64,000 bases of DNA from JAVJRN01 sp040218415 (lineage in GTDB: Bacteria; Bacteroidota; Bacteroidia; Cytophagales; Cyclobacteriaceae): the NCBI GenBank assembly GCA_040218415.1, contig JAVJRN010000029.1, positions 124,001 to 188,000 on the forward strand, written 5' to 3'. Of the stretch, positions 51,099 to 60,781 are shown one piece after another. Under the pieces are notes generated by a model. It did no database searches and was not told where the DNA came from. It worked only from the letters and a program-made list of their open reading frames with translations. The number at the start of each line of letters is the position of its first letter. Position 1 is the first letter of the stretch. Position numbers and translations under genes: made by a program.

Positions 51099-52724
51099 TT
51101 AATGCTGCGTAACCTGACCTTGAGAAACAGTGATTCGTCGGTCTGCAACGTGATAAAATTGATCATCGTGCGAAATGATAATCACTGTTTTACCATCCTT
51201 TTTCAACCCTGGAATGATCTCCGTGTAAAACTTATTTTTAAAGTATGGGTCTTGATTTGCCGCCCATTCGTCAAAAACGTAAAATTCTTTATCCTCTAAC
51301 AGCGAACGAAACAGGTTCAATCTGCTTTTTTGTCCGAATGATAAATTGGTAGTAGACAGCTTGATGCCATTTTCAACATCCACTTTATCTCTGATTTCTA
51401 ATAGATCAAGGTATTTTTCTCGCAGCTCATCTACTTTACTATGATTGATATATCCCAAATCCTGAAAAACGAAAGAATCTGCAAATACAGCAGAATAGAT
51501 ATTTCGATATTCGGGAAGAAGCTGACTATCTACCACGCGATCAGCAAAAGTAATCTGACCTTTCGAAGGAATATAAAGACCAGTAAGCAGCTTAATTAAG
51601 GTTGTTTTTCCACTACCGTTACCCCCGTTGATCAATAAAATTTCATTTTTGAATATTTCAAGGTTAAAAGGCCCTACGGTAAATGCCTTATCATTTTCTG
51701 TCAGATAGTGGTAATGAACATCCCTTAGTGAAATCACTGGCTTGTCAGAAACCTGAGTATTTGGAAAATGGTTTTCCGTAGAGCTGGCTACTTTTTCTTC
51801 AAAATCCTTCAACACAACGTCCATCCCTTCGATTTGTCCTAAGGCCACCTCTGCTTTCTTGAGTGTACTAAAGAAAAGTCCGATTCTGATTAAAGAAGGT
51901 AGCGTAAAGGTAATCAGGGTAAAAAACTCAATGAAAAAGTCTTTCCCAGTTTCAAAGTAATAGGTTGCAATCAAAAATATTAACCCCAGCGATATCAAAA
52001 TAAAGGACTCGGATACTTTTCCTACGGCAATTAAAACTTTGTTCCTGTTGACAGTATGTTTAGCAAAGCCATCGCTCGATTCTCCGATTAGTTTACCTGC
52101 GTAAACTTCCTTATGATTGATATCGAGTGTCAATTCTTTCAGGCCATCAACCAATCCATTCAACCGCCTGTGCAGTATATTTCTTTGTGCAATGGCTCTT
52201 TTTTCTTCCTTGAAGAGATAGGACTGAGAAGCCAATGTCATGGAAATGCTGACGAAAAATACGGAGATAAATATCAAAGTAAACTGCCATGAAATGAAGA
52301 ACATATATCCCCAAATAGCGATGACTGTAAAAAAAGACACAATAAAATCAGGTAAGCCTTTGGCGAAAGTTGCTAGCGTAATGATATCATTGAATAGCGT
52401 AGGAACTATTTTATCTCTACTTTTTTCAATTTTATCGAAAGTCGATTTCAAGACCAATTCTGAGAGCGTGACCCGCTGACCTGAAATTTTAAACTCGAAA
52501 TGGTTGGTGATGTAATGGCTTGCCAAAATGGCCAAAAGTGCCGACGATAATACAAGTCCAGCCAACAAGAAAAAAGCATATGGCGTGTCTCCTTTGACAT
52601 ACTCCAATACATCTGAGAATGATCTTATGGCAAGGATGTAAAAAGCCGCTGCTGCCAAACTGACTATGCCGGCAATGAGAACTTGTTTGAGCGAACCCTT
52701 TATTAAAAACCTGATAACTTTCAT
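51099..52724 (-). CDS. Cyclic-peptide-exporter type ABC transporter (SyrD/PvdE-like)
   Basis: A 541-residue half-transporter with about six N-terminal membrane helices fused to an ATPase domain. Walker A is INGGNGSGKTTLIKL, the signature is NLSFGQKSRLNLFRSLL, and Walker B is FYVFDEWAANQDP followed by the switch His in IISHDD. The DEWAANQDP form of Walker B and the LSFGQ signature are characteristic of the PvdE/SyrD/YojI group, which export siderophore precursors and cyclic peptides. No peptide synthetase is in the window; the transporter is paired with a GT2 gene, so the cargo may be a glycan or glycopeptide. Confidence 0.9.
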   Translation of the reverse strand: MKVIRFLIKGSLKQVLIAGIVSLAAAAFYILAIRSFSDVLEYVKGDTPYAFFLLAGLVLSSALLAILASHYITNHFEFKISGQRVTLSELVLKSTFDKIEKSRDKIVPTLFNDIITLATFAKGLPDFIVSFFTVIAIWGYMFFISWQFTLIFISVFFVSISMTLASQSYLFKEEKRAIAQRNILHRRLNGLVDGLKELTLDINHKEVYAGKLIGESSDGFAKHTVNRNKVLIAVGKVSESFILISLGLIFLIATYYFETGKDFFIEFFTLITFTLPSLIRIGLFFSTLKKAEVALGQIEGMDVVLKDFEEKVASSTENHFPNTQVSDKPVISLRDVHYHYLTENDKAFTVGPFNLEIFKNEILLINGGNGSGKTTLIKLLTGLYIPSKGQITFADRVVDSQLLPEYRNIYSAVFADSFVFQDLGYINHSKVDELREKYLDLLEIRDKVDVENGIKLSTTNLSFGQKSRLNLFRSLLEDKEFYVFDEWAANQDPYFKNKFYTEIIPGLKKDGKTVIIISHDDQFYHVADRRITVSQGQVTQH

Positions 52725-53250
52725 TGCATCATTTTAAAAAACCGCAAGGTAATGAACCTTTCACTCAAGACCGAAGCTCCTAAATCTTGTCGTCTTTTTC
52801 ACAATCACAATTAAATAAACCGTTCAGGGCGGATTCGGCTACTTTACTCAAAAAGCGAATGAGAAGTTCAATTGGAAATTCTAAACCATAAAAATGATTA
52901 ATATCTAGCTGCTTTACAACGTGTTATTCCCATTATAATTTAAGCCTTTATATCAATACGCATACTGCCCAATTATTAAATAATCATTATCCAAATGGTT
53001 AAGCAGAAACCAAAAACACCGACCTAATATATGTTCTACCAGTTTTTTCGATCAATACTATTTTGTTCAAAAGAGGTCCCCCACTTTTTCAAATTTATTA
53101 ACGATTTATTAAAAGCTTTCAAAAGATACTTTAAGCAATATAATTCTGTGCATAAAAGATTTTAAAAGCTTACGTTTGTTTCTCCATTTATGACTTACTT
53201 TCTGTTTAATAAGTCTATTTTAAAATCAATGATAAATTCTATTTATACAA
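52725..53250. other. AT-rich divergent gap, nothing recognised
   Basis: About 525 bases between the ABC exporter and a plus-strand methyltransferase-like gene. Strongly AT-rich, without plausible ORFs or clear hairpins. The composition and spacing differ from the tightly packed genes on the left and suggest a junction in an accessory region. Confidence 0.45.
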
Positions 53251-54051
53251 ATGGGTAAATTCCGTATTGAAAAATTAAAGTCTTATTTGTCAAAATCTTT
53301 TTCTGATGTTCAAACAGTAGTAGAAACAGGAACTTTCAAAGGTGAGTCAACGGAGATCATGGCCAACCATTTTAAAAGGGTAATTACTATTGAGCTAGAC
53401 GATGTTATGTATAATGAGACAAGTTCCAAATTACTGAATAAGGGTTATAAAAATATTGAATTTAAAAAAGGCGATTCCGGTGAAATAATTCAAAATCTAG
53501 TTGAAGAACTAAAAGAACCAACAGTATTTTTTTTGGATGCCCATTGGTCTGGTGATAATTCGGTAAACTGGGAAAAAGGAGAATGGAAAGGATATGGAAT
53601 TAATACAGCTCATTTGGGTAAAACAATAAGGCCATCAGGCCATGAGCAAGTGCCAATGGATAGGGAAATTCGAGCTATTGCAGAGCGTTTTACTAATAAA
53701 GGAGCCGTCTACATTGATGATTTAGTCAATTTTGATTTCTGGGGTAAAGGTTTGAAAAATAGAAATTTTGAGGGTGAAGACTATTCTCACCTTGACCTTA
53801 GGGATATTCGAAAGGTATTTGGTAACAGACTGATTGACTGGGTCAACTTAGAAGTCCAATTGATTATTAAATTTGACAAAATCCCAGAAAATGAAGAAGA
53901 GCGAAAAAAACAAGAGCTATATTTCCAAGGAGCCTTCAGAAGAAAACTCATCTTTAGGACATCATTGCGGATTTTAAAGAGAATCTTCGTCATACCATTT
54001 GTAAGGTTATATTGGAAAATTTATAAATCAATTGAAGCCGCTTTAAAGTGA
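53251..54051 (+). CDS. Class I SAM-dependent methyltransferase-like protein
   Basis: A 266-residue soluble protein. VVETGTFKGESTEIMANHF corresponds to motif I of Rossmann-fold methyltransferases (E-x-G-x-x-x-G), followed by VITIELDD (acidic ribose-binding end of strand 2), IEFKKGDSGEIIQNL and VFFLDAHWSGD. This arrangement is found in methyltransferases of glycan loci. A His-rich insert (HLGKTIRPSGHEQVPMDREI) may be part of the active site. The C-terminus (RILKRIFVIPFVRLYWKIYKSI) is basic and hydrophobic and may contact the membrane. It stands alone between two AT-rich gaps. Confidence 0.65.
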   Translation: MGKFRIEKLKSYLSKSFSDVQTVVETGTFKGESTEIMANHFKRVITIELDDVMYNETSSKLLNKGYKNIEFKKGDSGEIIQNLVEELKEPTVFFLDAHWSGDNSVNWEKGEWKGYGINTAHLGKTIRPSGHEQVPMDREIRAIAERFTNKGAVYIDDLVNFDFWGKGLKNRNFEGEDYSHLDLRDIRKVFGNRLIDWVNLEVQLIIKFDKIPENEEERKKQELYFQGAFRRKLIFRTSLRILKRIFVIPFVRLYWKIYKSIEAALK

Positions 54052-54472
54052 CGCTATTTTTTATTGATGCTATAAATTAAATAAAACCCATTCAGGCATC
54101 AGAAAATTTTCTGTCTTATTTCTTACACTGGGATGGCTTTAAAAAACTTCGTTGTTGCTTTCTAGCTTTCTTGAAAGTCCACTTTCAGAAAGATAATGAA
54201 AATGCCTTTACAGCAATTTAAATCTCTTTAATTATTGAAACGTCACTCCGGTTTCTCTGTTAAGTAAGCGCTTAAAATACTTGATCAACAAAGCCTGCGA
54301 CAACCACATGAATTTTTTAAACATAATTTGCGATCATTTAATTATTGATATGCGAACTGATTATTATGTTTTTAATAAATTCAATTTTGAATGATATAAA
54401 CTATTCACATATAATTCAATGTGTTTGATACCTTTAACTAACTACTGATTTAAATTTAAAAAGTACTCTACC
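54052..54472. other. AT-rich gap with one strong hairpin
   Basis: About 420 bases without a protein-like frame. At 54166-54192 CTTTCT-GAAAG pairs with CTTTC-AGAAAG (11 bp, one bulged T) around TCCA, with no U-tract after it. The stretch might hold a decayed gene or insertion-sequence remnant, but I cannot identify one. Confidence 0.4.
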
Positions 54473-55654
54473 TTGAAAATCAACCTACTCGTTATTGAAT
54501 TTGACTATCATTCTTTTCTTTTAAGTAGTCTTTGTTCAGTTTTAGAAGGCTCTAACTTTCAACTCGTTATATTCACCACTCCTAAAATATGGAGCGAAGT
54601 AGGTGACGAGAATTTTAAAAACTCTGTGATCCCAGTACTCAAATCAAAACATCAAAGGATGTCTAACTTTTTTACTGAAAATGCACATCACGTTGAAAAT
54701 TGCGACATAGTTTACTTTAATACTGTAGCTTCAAATTACAGGTTCTTTGCAAATTTCGATTTCAACAAACCCTCCATTTTAAGAATACACAATGTAAATG
54801 CATACTTTCGGCCCTGGCAGAGCCTAAATTTTAGCTTGACTAATTTCTCGTATGACCTGAATCATATTTTAGGAAAGAAAATCTGGCATCAAGATTTTTA
54901 TTATCGAAAAAAGTTTTTGAAAAAGGTTAGTTACTTCATGTTTCCTAATGAACAAATAACTAATTACGTTAAGTCTCAAATTATTTTAAATCAAAATAGA
55001 ATTCTAGAACCACCCTTAGAATATAGTTACATAAATGAGAAAGTCGTGAAAACGATCAATACTAAGAAATATATTCAAATTAGTGTTATCGGTACTGTGG
55101 AGCATAAGCGACGTGATTATTTAGCGCTATACAAGGCCATTAAAATGTCCATATCTCAATTTGAAAGACCGGTGAGCTTATCATTTCTAGGGAAACTAAA
55201 AGGAAGTTATGGGAATAGAATAAAAGAAATCTTCAAAGACCTTGAGTGCACTAATTTCCAGTTTAGTTACTTTAACAAATTCGTTCCTAAGGAGGAGTTT
55301 GAAAGTTATATGAGCCAAACTGATTTCCTTTTACTACCCATGAAATTAGAAACAAGATACCAGATATACAGAGAACAGTATGGCATGACCAAAATATCGG
55401 GAATGGAAATAGACATGATTACTTATCAAAAACCCGTTATTATTCCTGATGGGTATAATTTGCCAAATGATTTGGACAAATTCGCTACCCATTACAAATC
55501 AGTTGATGATCTTTCTCGACTAATTATTGAGTGGGTGAACAATAAAACGTTCATAACACCAGTTGCTAACGACTTAACTAAATATCGAATTAAGCACATT
55601 CAAAGTACGTTCAGTAAGACTTGTGAAGCCATAATTAATAAAGCAGAACATTGA
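54473..55654 (+). CDS. Putative GT-B glycosyltransferase
   Basis: A 393-residue protein with a TTG start. It is AT-rich and has no sure family, but the layout suggests GT-B: IVYFNTVASNYRFFANF and SILRIHNVNAYFRPW in the first half, then ISVIGTVEHKRRDYLALYKAI (start of the donor domain), FLGKLKGSYGNRI and a late KISGMEIDMITYQKPVIIPDGY that sits where GT4 enzymes have the E-x7-E and ribose-binding region. Neighbours are other glycan genes. It is probably a surface-polysaccharide glycosyltransferase; low conservation is typical for such accessory enzymes. Confidence 0.6.
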   Translation: MKINLLVIEFDYHSFLLSSLCSVLEGSNFQLVIFTTPKIWSEVGDENFKNSVIPVLKSKHQRMSNFFTENAHHVENCDIVYFNTVASNYRFFANFDFNKPSILRIHNVNAYFRPWQSLNFSLTNFSYDLNHILGKKIWHQDFYYRKKFLKKVSYFMFPNEQITNYVKSQIILNQNRILEPPLEYSYINEKVVKTINTKKYIQISVIGTVEHKRRDYLALYKAIKMSISQFERPVSLSFLGKLKGSYGNRIKEIFKDLECTNFQFSYFNKFVPKEEFESYMSQTDFLLLPMKLETRYQIYREQYGMTKISGMEIDMITYQKPVIIPDGYNLPNDLDKFATHYKSVDDLSRLIIEWVNNKTFITPVANDLTKYRIKHIQSTFSKTCEAIINKAEH

Positions 55655-55895
55655 TGATTCAAACTCCTCATTATCCAATTGAATAAATCAAGATGCATAC
55701 AACTATTTATAGAATATATTTGAAGACGTTATAAGAGAATTATAATATAAGTATTGATTACTGACTAAGAGATTTTTTACTTCTTTTGAATATTAAACTG
55801 ACTCTTTTTAATGATTTTATAGAATAGATGAAAAACTAACTTCTCGCATAAGTAAAAAATCAGCTTTACAATAAAGTGATATAAATTCAAACGCC

Positions 55896-57395
55896 ATGAG
55901 ACAAAACAGAAGATATTTCATTTTCAACATATTTATAGTCGCGATCACCTTATCTGATTTCTGCTATTCACAAACCGCTATCCCAAATTACGAATTCTAT
56001 AATTCTGGCTTTACCGATACAACAGCATTATCATTAAAAACATCTACGCAATATTTGAGTGGCGACTACTTTAAAGTTCTTGATCCGATGGTCAAAATGT
56101 CTTTCAACAGCGCGTATGCTCGCGGATACAACGATGGGGCGGTCTGGCAAGGTAAAGGAGTCACTTCCGAAGCGCATTTTGGTATTCAAGGAAAAAAAGG
56201 CATTTTCAGTTATACACTTCAACCTGTAGTTTTCTTTTCACAAAACAGCGATTTCGATTTAGCCACCGCCGGATCTCCTAATCTTTCTCCATATAATTAT
56301 CAATTTGCGGTAGAGGGTGGCATTGATTATACTCAACAATATGGAACGGGTGCTTTTACGAAATTTCATTTAGGACAATCAGAAATTAAATTGAATTATA
56401 AATCCTTGGTGGCAAGTGTGTCTACACAAAATTTTGTGCTCGGTCCTGCCACTTTTAATCCAATAATAATGAGTACGCAAGCGGGTGGCTTCCCGCACTT
56501 ACGCCTTGGAATTGTGCCGACAGATATCAGTATTGGTAAAAAAAATATTGGCAAACTTGAAGGCTATTTGATCTATGGCCTGCTCCAAGAATCGGATTAT
56601 TTTGACAATGATCAAGACAATGATAATAGATATTTTAGTGGATTAACTGGCTCCTTCACTCCTGCCATTGTTCCAAGCCTCACTATCGGTTTCCATCGAA
56701 CGATGTACAAGAACACAGAGTTTTTTGAAAGTAAAGATCTCATAGCTCCTATTTTTGTTTTGGATGATGGTGTTCAGGATGGCAATGTCATCAGTGTCAA
56801 TGACGCCTTTGACCAAATGGCTGCTGTCTCCATCGAATGGAAATTCATTGAGCAGGGTTTTAGGGCTTATGCTGAATTCGCCAAGAATGATTTTGCCAGT
56901 ATTTTAGAACCAGAGCATAGTAGAGGATATACTCTGGGTTTTGAAAAAAATGTGATATTAAAAGAAAATAAGTCTCTAGACATTGTTTACGAACACACCA
57001 ACTTATCAAGAAATCATTCTTATCTGTGGCGGCCAACTCCTCCATTTTACGTACACGGTGTAAATCGGCATGGATATACTCATCGAGGGCAAATATTAGG
57101 CGCGGGAATAGGGCCGGGAAGTAATGCTGATCAGATGAATATCAGATTCAACAAGGCGAAAAGTCAGTTGGGGTTTTCCTTTCAGCGGATAGAATTCAAT
57201 AAAGACTACTTAGTCATCAACCTTCCTGATGAAGAGTTTCATGATGTAGAGTACAGCGTAGGCACTTTTTACAGAAAAAATCTTGAAAAAATAGACCTCA
57301 CAAGTGAACTCATTTATAGCATGAATCTGAACAGGTATTACGCTGAGGACCAGTCAAACCTTTACTTTTCACTTGCTGCTCGATATAAGCTTTGA
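55896..57395 (+). CDS. Wzi-like capsule assembly outer-membrane protein
   Basis: A 499-residue outer-membrane beta-barrel with a signal peptide (FIVAITLSDFCYSQ). Wzi-family features are the alternating strand pattern through the protein, LGQSEIKLNYKSLVASVSTQNFVLGPATFNPIIMSTQAGGFPH near the first third (where Wzi has its W/F-G-P-x-x-x-N-P-L/I segment), ending in FSLAARYKL with a terminal hydrophobic residue pattern. Wzi binds or organises surface polysaccharide in E. coli. It stands at the end of the glycan locus and overlaps the next gene by four bases. Confidence 0.82.
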   Translation: MRQNRRYFIFNIFIVAITLSDFCYSQTAIPNYEFYNSGFTDTTALSLKTSTQYLSGDYFKVLDPMVKMSFNSAYARGYNDGAVWQGKGVTSEAHFGIQGKKGIFSYTLQPVVFFSQNSDFDLATAGSPNLSPYNYQFAVEGGIDYTQQYGTGAFTKFHLGQSEIKLNYKSLVASVSTQNFVLGPATFNPIIMSTQAGGFPHLRLGIVPTDISIGKKNIGKLEGYLIYGLLQESDYFDNDQDNDNRYFSGLTGSFTPAIVPSLTIGFHRTMYKNTEFFESKDLIAPIFVLDDGVQDGNVISVNDAFDQMAAVSIEWKFIEQGFRAYAEFAKNDFASILEPEHSRGYTLGFEKNVILKENKSLDIVYEHTNLSRNHSYLWRPTPPFYVHGVNRHGYTHRGQILGAGIGPGSNADQMNIRFNKAKSQLGFSFQRIEFNKDYLVINLPDEEFHDVEYSVGTFYRKNLEKIDLTSELIYSMNLNRYYAEDQSNLYFSLAARYKL

Positions 57396-57919
57396 TTGGA
57401 ATAGATATTTTCGATCGATCAGATGAGCGAACAAAAAAAAGATCCTTAGCGGATTTGAGATTCATTCTCGCTGATGATGAAGTAGCTTTTGACAATCCCA
57501 ATATCTTTTGGCTCTACTGGACAGCCAAAGAGGCCGTTTTCAAAGCTTCACGCAATCCTAATAGCCCTTTCTTTCCTAAGAAAATAAGCATAACGTTCGA
57601 AGAAAAGTCGCTTCAGTTTTCCTCAAAATATGATGGTTTAATTTTTCAAGGACAATGCTTGTTGACAAATGACTATATCATGAGTTATTGTCAGCTCCCT
57701 CATTTGAAAACTATATATGAGGTCATCCATAATGGAATCAAAAACTGGTCGGAACATATAAGAAGTATCGCTACTTCAGATTTACAAAACACCGACGAAA
57801 ATTTGAAAATCACGACTGATGCTGATGGCCTTCCGATGATTTCTAATGTAAACTTACCTATCTGCTTTTCTCATCACCATCATCATGGAGCATATATTTA
57901 TCCACTGTGGCATAGGTGA
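57392..57919 (+). CDS. 4'-phosphopantetheinyl transferase (AcpS-type order)
   Basis: A 175-residue transferase that attaches phosphopantetheine from CoA to carrier proteins. Motifs are MIGIDIFDR (metal-binding Asp), FWLYWTAKEAVFKASR (Glu-Lys pair) and a C-terminal DADGLPMISNVNLPICFSHHHHHGAYIY, equivalent to the G-x-P...S-x-SH...A segment. The order GID, KEA, SH is that of AcpS. A natural run of five His follows the Ser. The TTG start overlaps the Wzi-like stop (TTTGATTG), so translation is coupled. It could activate the atypical ACP at 39.7 kb. Confidence 0.85.
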   Translation: MIGIDIFDRSDERTKKRSLADLRFILADDEVAFDNPNIFWLYWTAKEAVFKASRNPNSPFFPKKISITFEEKSLQFSSKYDGLIFQGQCLLTNDYIMSYCQLPHLKTIYEVIHNGIKNWSEHIRSIATSDLQNTDENLKITTDADGLPMISNVNLPICFSHHHHHGAYIYPLWHR

Positions 57920-57972
57920 TAGGATAAAACTAAATGTTTCAATAGAATTAACCCTTTTAGTCGTCCTATTTT
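57919..57972 (+). terminator. Interrupted hairpin after the phosphopantetheinyl transferase gene
   Basis: ATAGGA pairs with TCCTAT and ACTAAA with TTTAGT in a long-looped stem overlapping the stop codon, with TTTT following. It could end the Wzi-PPTase transcript. Confidence 0.4.
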
Positions 57973-58054
57973 GAGAATTCAAGGTTAGAATTAATGCGTA
58001 ATTTTACTACCAAAGTAAGAAGAATAAACACTCACAAAATACAAGTGTTATTAA

Positions 58055-58066
58055 GACCAATTGGTC
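58055..58066. promoter_or_regulatory. 12-bp palindrome upstream of mltG
   Basis: GACCAATTGGTC is a perfect palindrome 25 bases before the mltG ATG. A further inverted repeat AACACT/AGTGTT lies just upstream. Either may bind a regulator; none is known. Confidence 0.35.
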
Positions 58067-58091
58067 AATTCAAAAAATTGCTACTTTTCTA

Positions 58092-59126
58092 ATGAAGAAG
58101 AAAAAAATATTCGCAACAGCAGTGATCGTTTTCTCTGTGATGTTGTCATCCTTTGCCTTTTATGCCTATCAAATATTCTTTACCGCCAACATACAGGTAG
58201 GCAAAGAGGACAGGTTATTTGCGATATCTCCTACTAGTACCTTTAAGGAAATACAAAACAGACTCTATGATGAGCAAATAGTGACTGATTTGGTTGCTTT
58301 TAGTTTTATCGCAAGACTCAAAGATTACGATAAATATATCAAGCCCGGGGTATATACACTCAAAGCTGATATGTCCAACCTTGAAGCCGTAAATCTGCTA
58401 AGATCGGGCAAACAAACACCCGTCAGATTGACCTTTAACAATGCGAGAAGAATAGAAGAACTGGCAGCCAAGCTCACGACCAATATTGCTTTGGATTCAG
58501 CTACTTTGCTCCCCTATTTAACCTCTGACAGCATTGCTAGGTCTTATGGATTTGACTCTTTGAACTTCATATCCATGTTCTTACCCAATACCTACCAAGT
58601 ATATTGGACGATTTCTGCTGACGAGCTTTTGTACAGAATGAAAACCGAATATGAAAACTTTTGGACCGAGGAAAGAAGAGTAAAAGCCACAGAAGCTGGC
58701 CTCACTCCGAAAGAGGTTTCAACCTTGGCGAGTATCGTAGACTGGGAAACAAACGTGATGGAAGAAACACCCACCATCGCAGGAGTATATATCAATCGCC
58801 TGAAAAGAGGCATTCCGCTTCAAGCAGATCCTACGCTTGTTTTCGCGCTCAATGATTTCACGATTAGGAGAGTACTTAATAAGCACAAGGAAATTGACTC
58901 TCCGTACAATACCTATAAATACAAAGGACTGCCACCAGGTCCGGTGATGCTCCCATCAATAACCGCAATTGAAGGCGTATTAAACTATAAAGAACATAAG
59001 TATTTGTACTTTTGTGCTAACCCAGACTTTTCAGGCACCCACCTCTTTGCCCGAACATTGATTGAACATAACAGAAATGCTGCCGCTTTCCAGCGAGCAT
59101 TGAACAAACAAAGAATCTATAAATAA
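58092..59126 (+). CDS. mltG: Endolytic murein transglycosylase MltG
   Basis: A 344-residue inner-membrane lytic transglycosylase (YceG family) that cuts nascent glycan strands and ends peptidoglycan polymerisation. It has one N-terminal membrane helix (about 7-28), a LysM-like subdomain (about 45-110; YIKPGVYTL), and the catalytic domain with FLPNTYQVYWTISADELL, LASIVDWETNVMEETPTIAGVYINRLKRGIPLQADPT-type sequence holding the active Glu, and SPYNTYKYKGLPPGPV. Length is normal. It is followed without a gap by a thioesterase gene and then a YihY gene, forming one operon. Confidence 0.94.
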   Translation: MKKKKIFATAVIVFSVMLSSFAFYAYQIFFTANIQVGKEDRLFAISPTSTFKEIQNRLYDEQIVTDLVAFSFIARLKDYDKYIKPGVYTLKADMSNLEAVNLLRSGKQTPVRLTFNNARRIEELAAKLTTNIALDSATLLPYLTSDSIARSYGFDSLNFISMFLPNTYQVYWTISADELLYRMKTEYENFWTEERRVKATEAGLTPKEVSTLASIVDWETNVMEETPTIAGVYINRLKRGIPLQADPTLVFALNDFTIRRVLNKHKEIDSPYNTYKYKGLPPGPVMLPSITAIEGVLNYKEHKYLYFCANPDFSGTHLFARTLIEHNRNAAAFQRALNKQRIYK

Positions 59127-59534
59127 ATGTATCAGCACGAATTCCAGGTAAGGGTGAGATATTCTGAAACAGACCAAATGGGTTTCGTATATTATGGCAA
59201 TTATGCTGCTTACTACGAGGTGGCGAGAGTGGAAGCTTTTCGTGCCATCGGTTGGTCTTATAAAAAGATGGAAGAGGAAGGAATAGGAATGCCCGTACTT
59301 GGGATGAACATAAAATATTACGGCCCTGCCAAATATGATGAGCTACTTACTGTCAAAGTTTCTATTCCGGAACAGCCAAGAGCACGGGTAAAGTTTGTGT
59401 ACGAAATAACCAATGCCAATGGAAAACTGATCAATGCTGCCGAAACAGAACTTGCTTTTATGAATATGAACAGCGGGCGACCAGCAAGAATACCCAAAGA
59501 ACTCCATGAGTTACTGAGCAAATATTACACGTGA
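59127..59534 (+). CDS. Acyl-CoA thioesterase, YbgC/FadM type
   Basis: A 135-residue hotdog-fold thioesterase. HEFQVRVRYSETDQMGFVYYGNYAAYYEVARVEAFR is the typical 4-hydroxybenzoyl-CoA thioesterase-like start, in which Asp in TDQMG-V-Y is catalytic. MNIKYYGPAKYDELLTVKVSI follows as expected. The gene begins one base after the mltG stop and overlaps the YihY gene by four bases. The substrate, probably an acyl-CoA or acyl-ACP, is not evident. Confidence 0.9.
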   Translation: MYQHEFQVRVRYSETDQMGFVYYGNYAAYYEVARVEAFRAIGWSYKKMEEEGIGMPVLGMNIKYYGPAKYDELLTVKVSIPEQPRARVKFVYEITNANGKLINAAETELAFMNMNSGRPARIPKELHELLSKYYT

Positions 59535-60502
59535 GAATAAGAGAATCTATACATAGACATTTACACTACACGGGATGGTACATTCGGTTAATTTTATGGC
59601 TGAAAAATATCAAGCTTAGAAATGGTGATGTCTCTCTTCATCGAACGCTCATCATTTTCATTGACAAAGTAGGTGATAATCAGCTAATAGATCGTGCTTA
59701 TGGGGTTGCTTTTAATTTCACCTTAGCTTTATTTCCGAGTCTTATCTTCTTTTTTGCCCTTATTCCTTTTCTGCACAGCTATATTCCTTTCATTTCTTCT
59801 GGTGAAATACTGGCGTTTCTAGGCTCGTTTATGCCGCCCGATTTATATGCTGCTTTTGATGATACTATTCACGATACCGTGGGAGTACGGCGAGATGGAC
59901 TGATCTCTTTTGGCGTGCTATTCGCCCTTTTTCTGGCTACAAATGGAGTCAACTCCTTGATGCAGTCATTTAATATGAGTTATAAAACAGTCGATAATAG
60001 GTCCTATTTGAAGGCTCGATTCATTGCGCTTTTTCTTACGCTCATCCTTGCTTTTGCCTTGATTATTTCCTTTGTATTTATCCTGGCCGGACAACTCGTA
60101 CTAGATTGGGTTTGGCAGCATGGTTATCTGACTGAAAGTTTTACCTACTATCTGATTCTCTTTCTCCGTTATCTGGTCATTTTTGTTGCCTTCTATGTCG
60201 CGATAGCGAGTATTTACTACTTTGGACCGGCCATTCATGATAAATGGCGTTTTTTCTCTTACGGATCAATTATAGCAACGCTATTGTGCATTGCCGTTTC
60301 CTTCGGGTTCTCCTTTTATGTGACCAACTTCGGTACTTACAACAAGCTTTATGGCTCTATTGGAACACTGATCGCTTTGATGATCTGGCAATGGTTTATG
60401 TCTAATATTCTATTGCTGGGCTTTGAGTTCAATGCCAGTATTGATCGTGCAGCGAACAAAGAGATCTACTATATCAATGAAGGGGATGAAACTGGGATCT
60501 AG
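59531..60502 (+). CDS. YihY/BrkB family membrane protein
   Basis: A 323-residue integral membrane protein of the YihY/virulence factor BrkB family (once called RNase BN, a misassignment). Six membrane helices are seen; family segments are DRAYGVAFNFTLALFPSLIFFFALIPF, VGVRRDGLISFGVLFALFLATNGVNSLM, SIYYFGPAIHDKWRFFSYGS and SIGTLIALMIWQWFMSNILLLGFEFNA. GTG start at 59531 overlaps the thioesterase stop. The function of the family is not settled. It is the last gene before the tRNA. Confidence 0.92.
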   Translation: MRIRESIHRHLHYTGWYIRLILWLKNIKLRNGDVSLHRTLIIFIDKVGDNQLIDRAYGVAFNFTLALFPSLIFFFALIPFLHSYIPFISSGEILAFLGSFMPPDLYAAFDDTIHDTVGVRRDGLISFGVLFALFLATNGVNSLMQSFNMSYKTVDNRSYLKARFIALFLTLILAFALIISFVFILAGQLVLDWVWQHGYLTESFTYYLILFLRYLVIFVAFYVAIASIYYFGPAIHDKWRFFSYGSIIATLLCIAVSFGFSFYVTNFGTYNKLYGSIGTLIALMIWQWFMSNILLLGFEFNASIDRAANKEIYYINEGDETGI

Positions 60503-60694
60503 CCAAGAGCCCAATGAGCCCATTGTTGTATTGATTCAAATCTAAGCCCTCTCTCATTGCTGAAGTTTAAAGGTTCAGAAGTGTCAGAAACTAGAGTAAA
60601 AACGACATTACTGCTTAAAATTCGATTCGGGGAGGGAATGATTACGGATAAAATCAGCGTAAAAAAAATCAATACCGAAATTGTCAAAATACAT

Positions 60695-60724
60695 TTGGCC
60701 GTTTAATTAAAACTGCTAATTTTG
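60695..60724 (+). promoter_or_regulatory. Promoter for the tRNA-Ser transcript
   Basis: TTG at 60695-60697 and TAATTTTG at 60717-60724 with a 19-base spacer match the Bacteroidota consensus fully. Transcription would start near 60731, about 120 bases before the tRNA. Confidence 0.65.
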
Positions 60725-60781
60725 CATTCCAATTTCGCAGAGACGATCATAAAAGATTGGCCGAGTGAACTGGGCGTCCCC

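Noticed and set aside
54052..54472. Insertion-sequence remnant
   Set aside because: The AT-rich gap with a strong hairpin looks like decayed DNA, but no transposase fragment, terminal repeats or target duplication could be identified.
57869..57890. Five consecutive His codons as a cloning artefact
   Set aside because: They lie inside the transferase at the conserved S-x-SH position, use mixed codons and are followed by family sequence, so they are native.
60499..60687. A 62-codon minus-strand ORF with a hydrophobic start
   Set aside because: It overlaps the YihY stop, has no recognisable family or start signal and could arise by chance.
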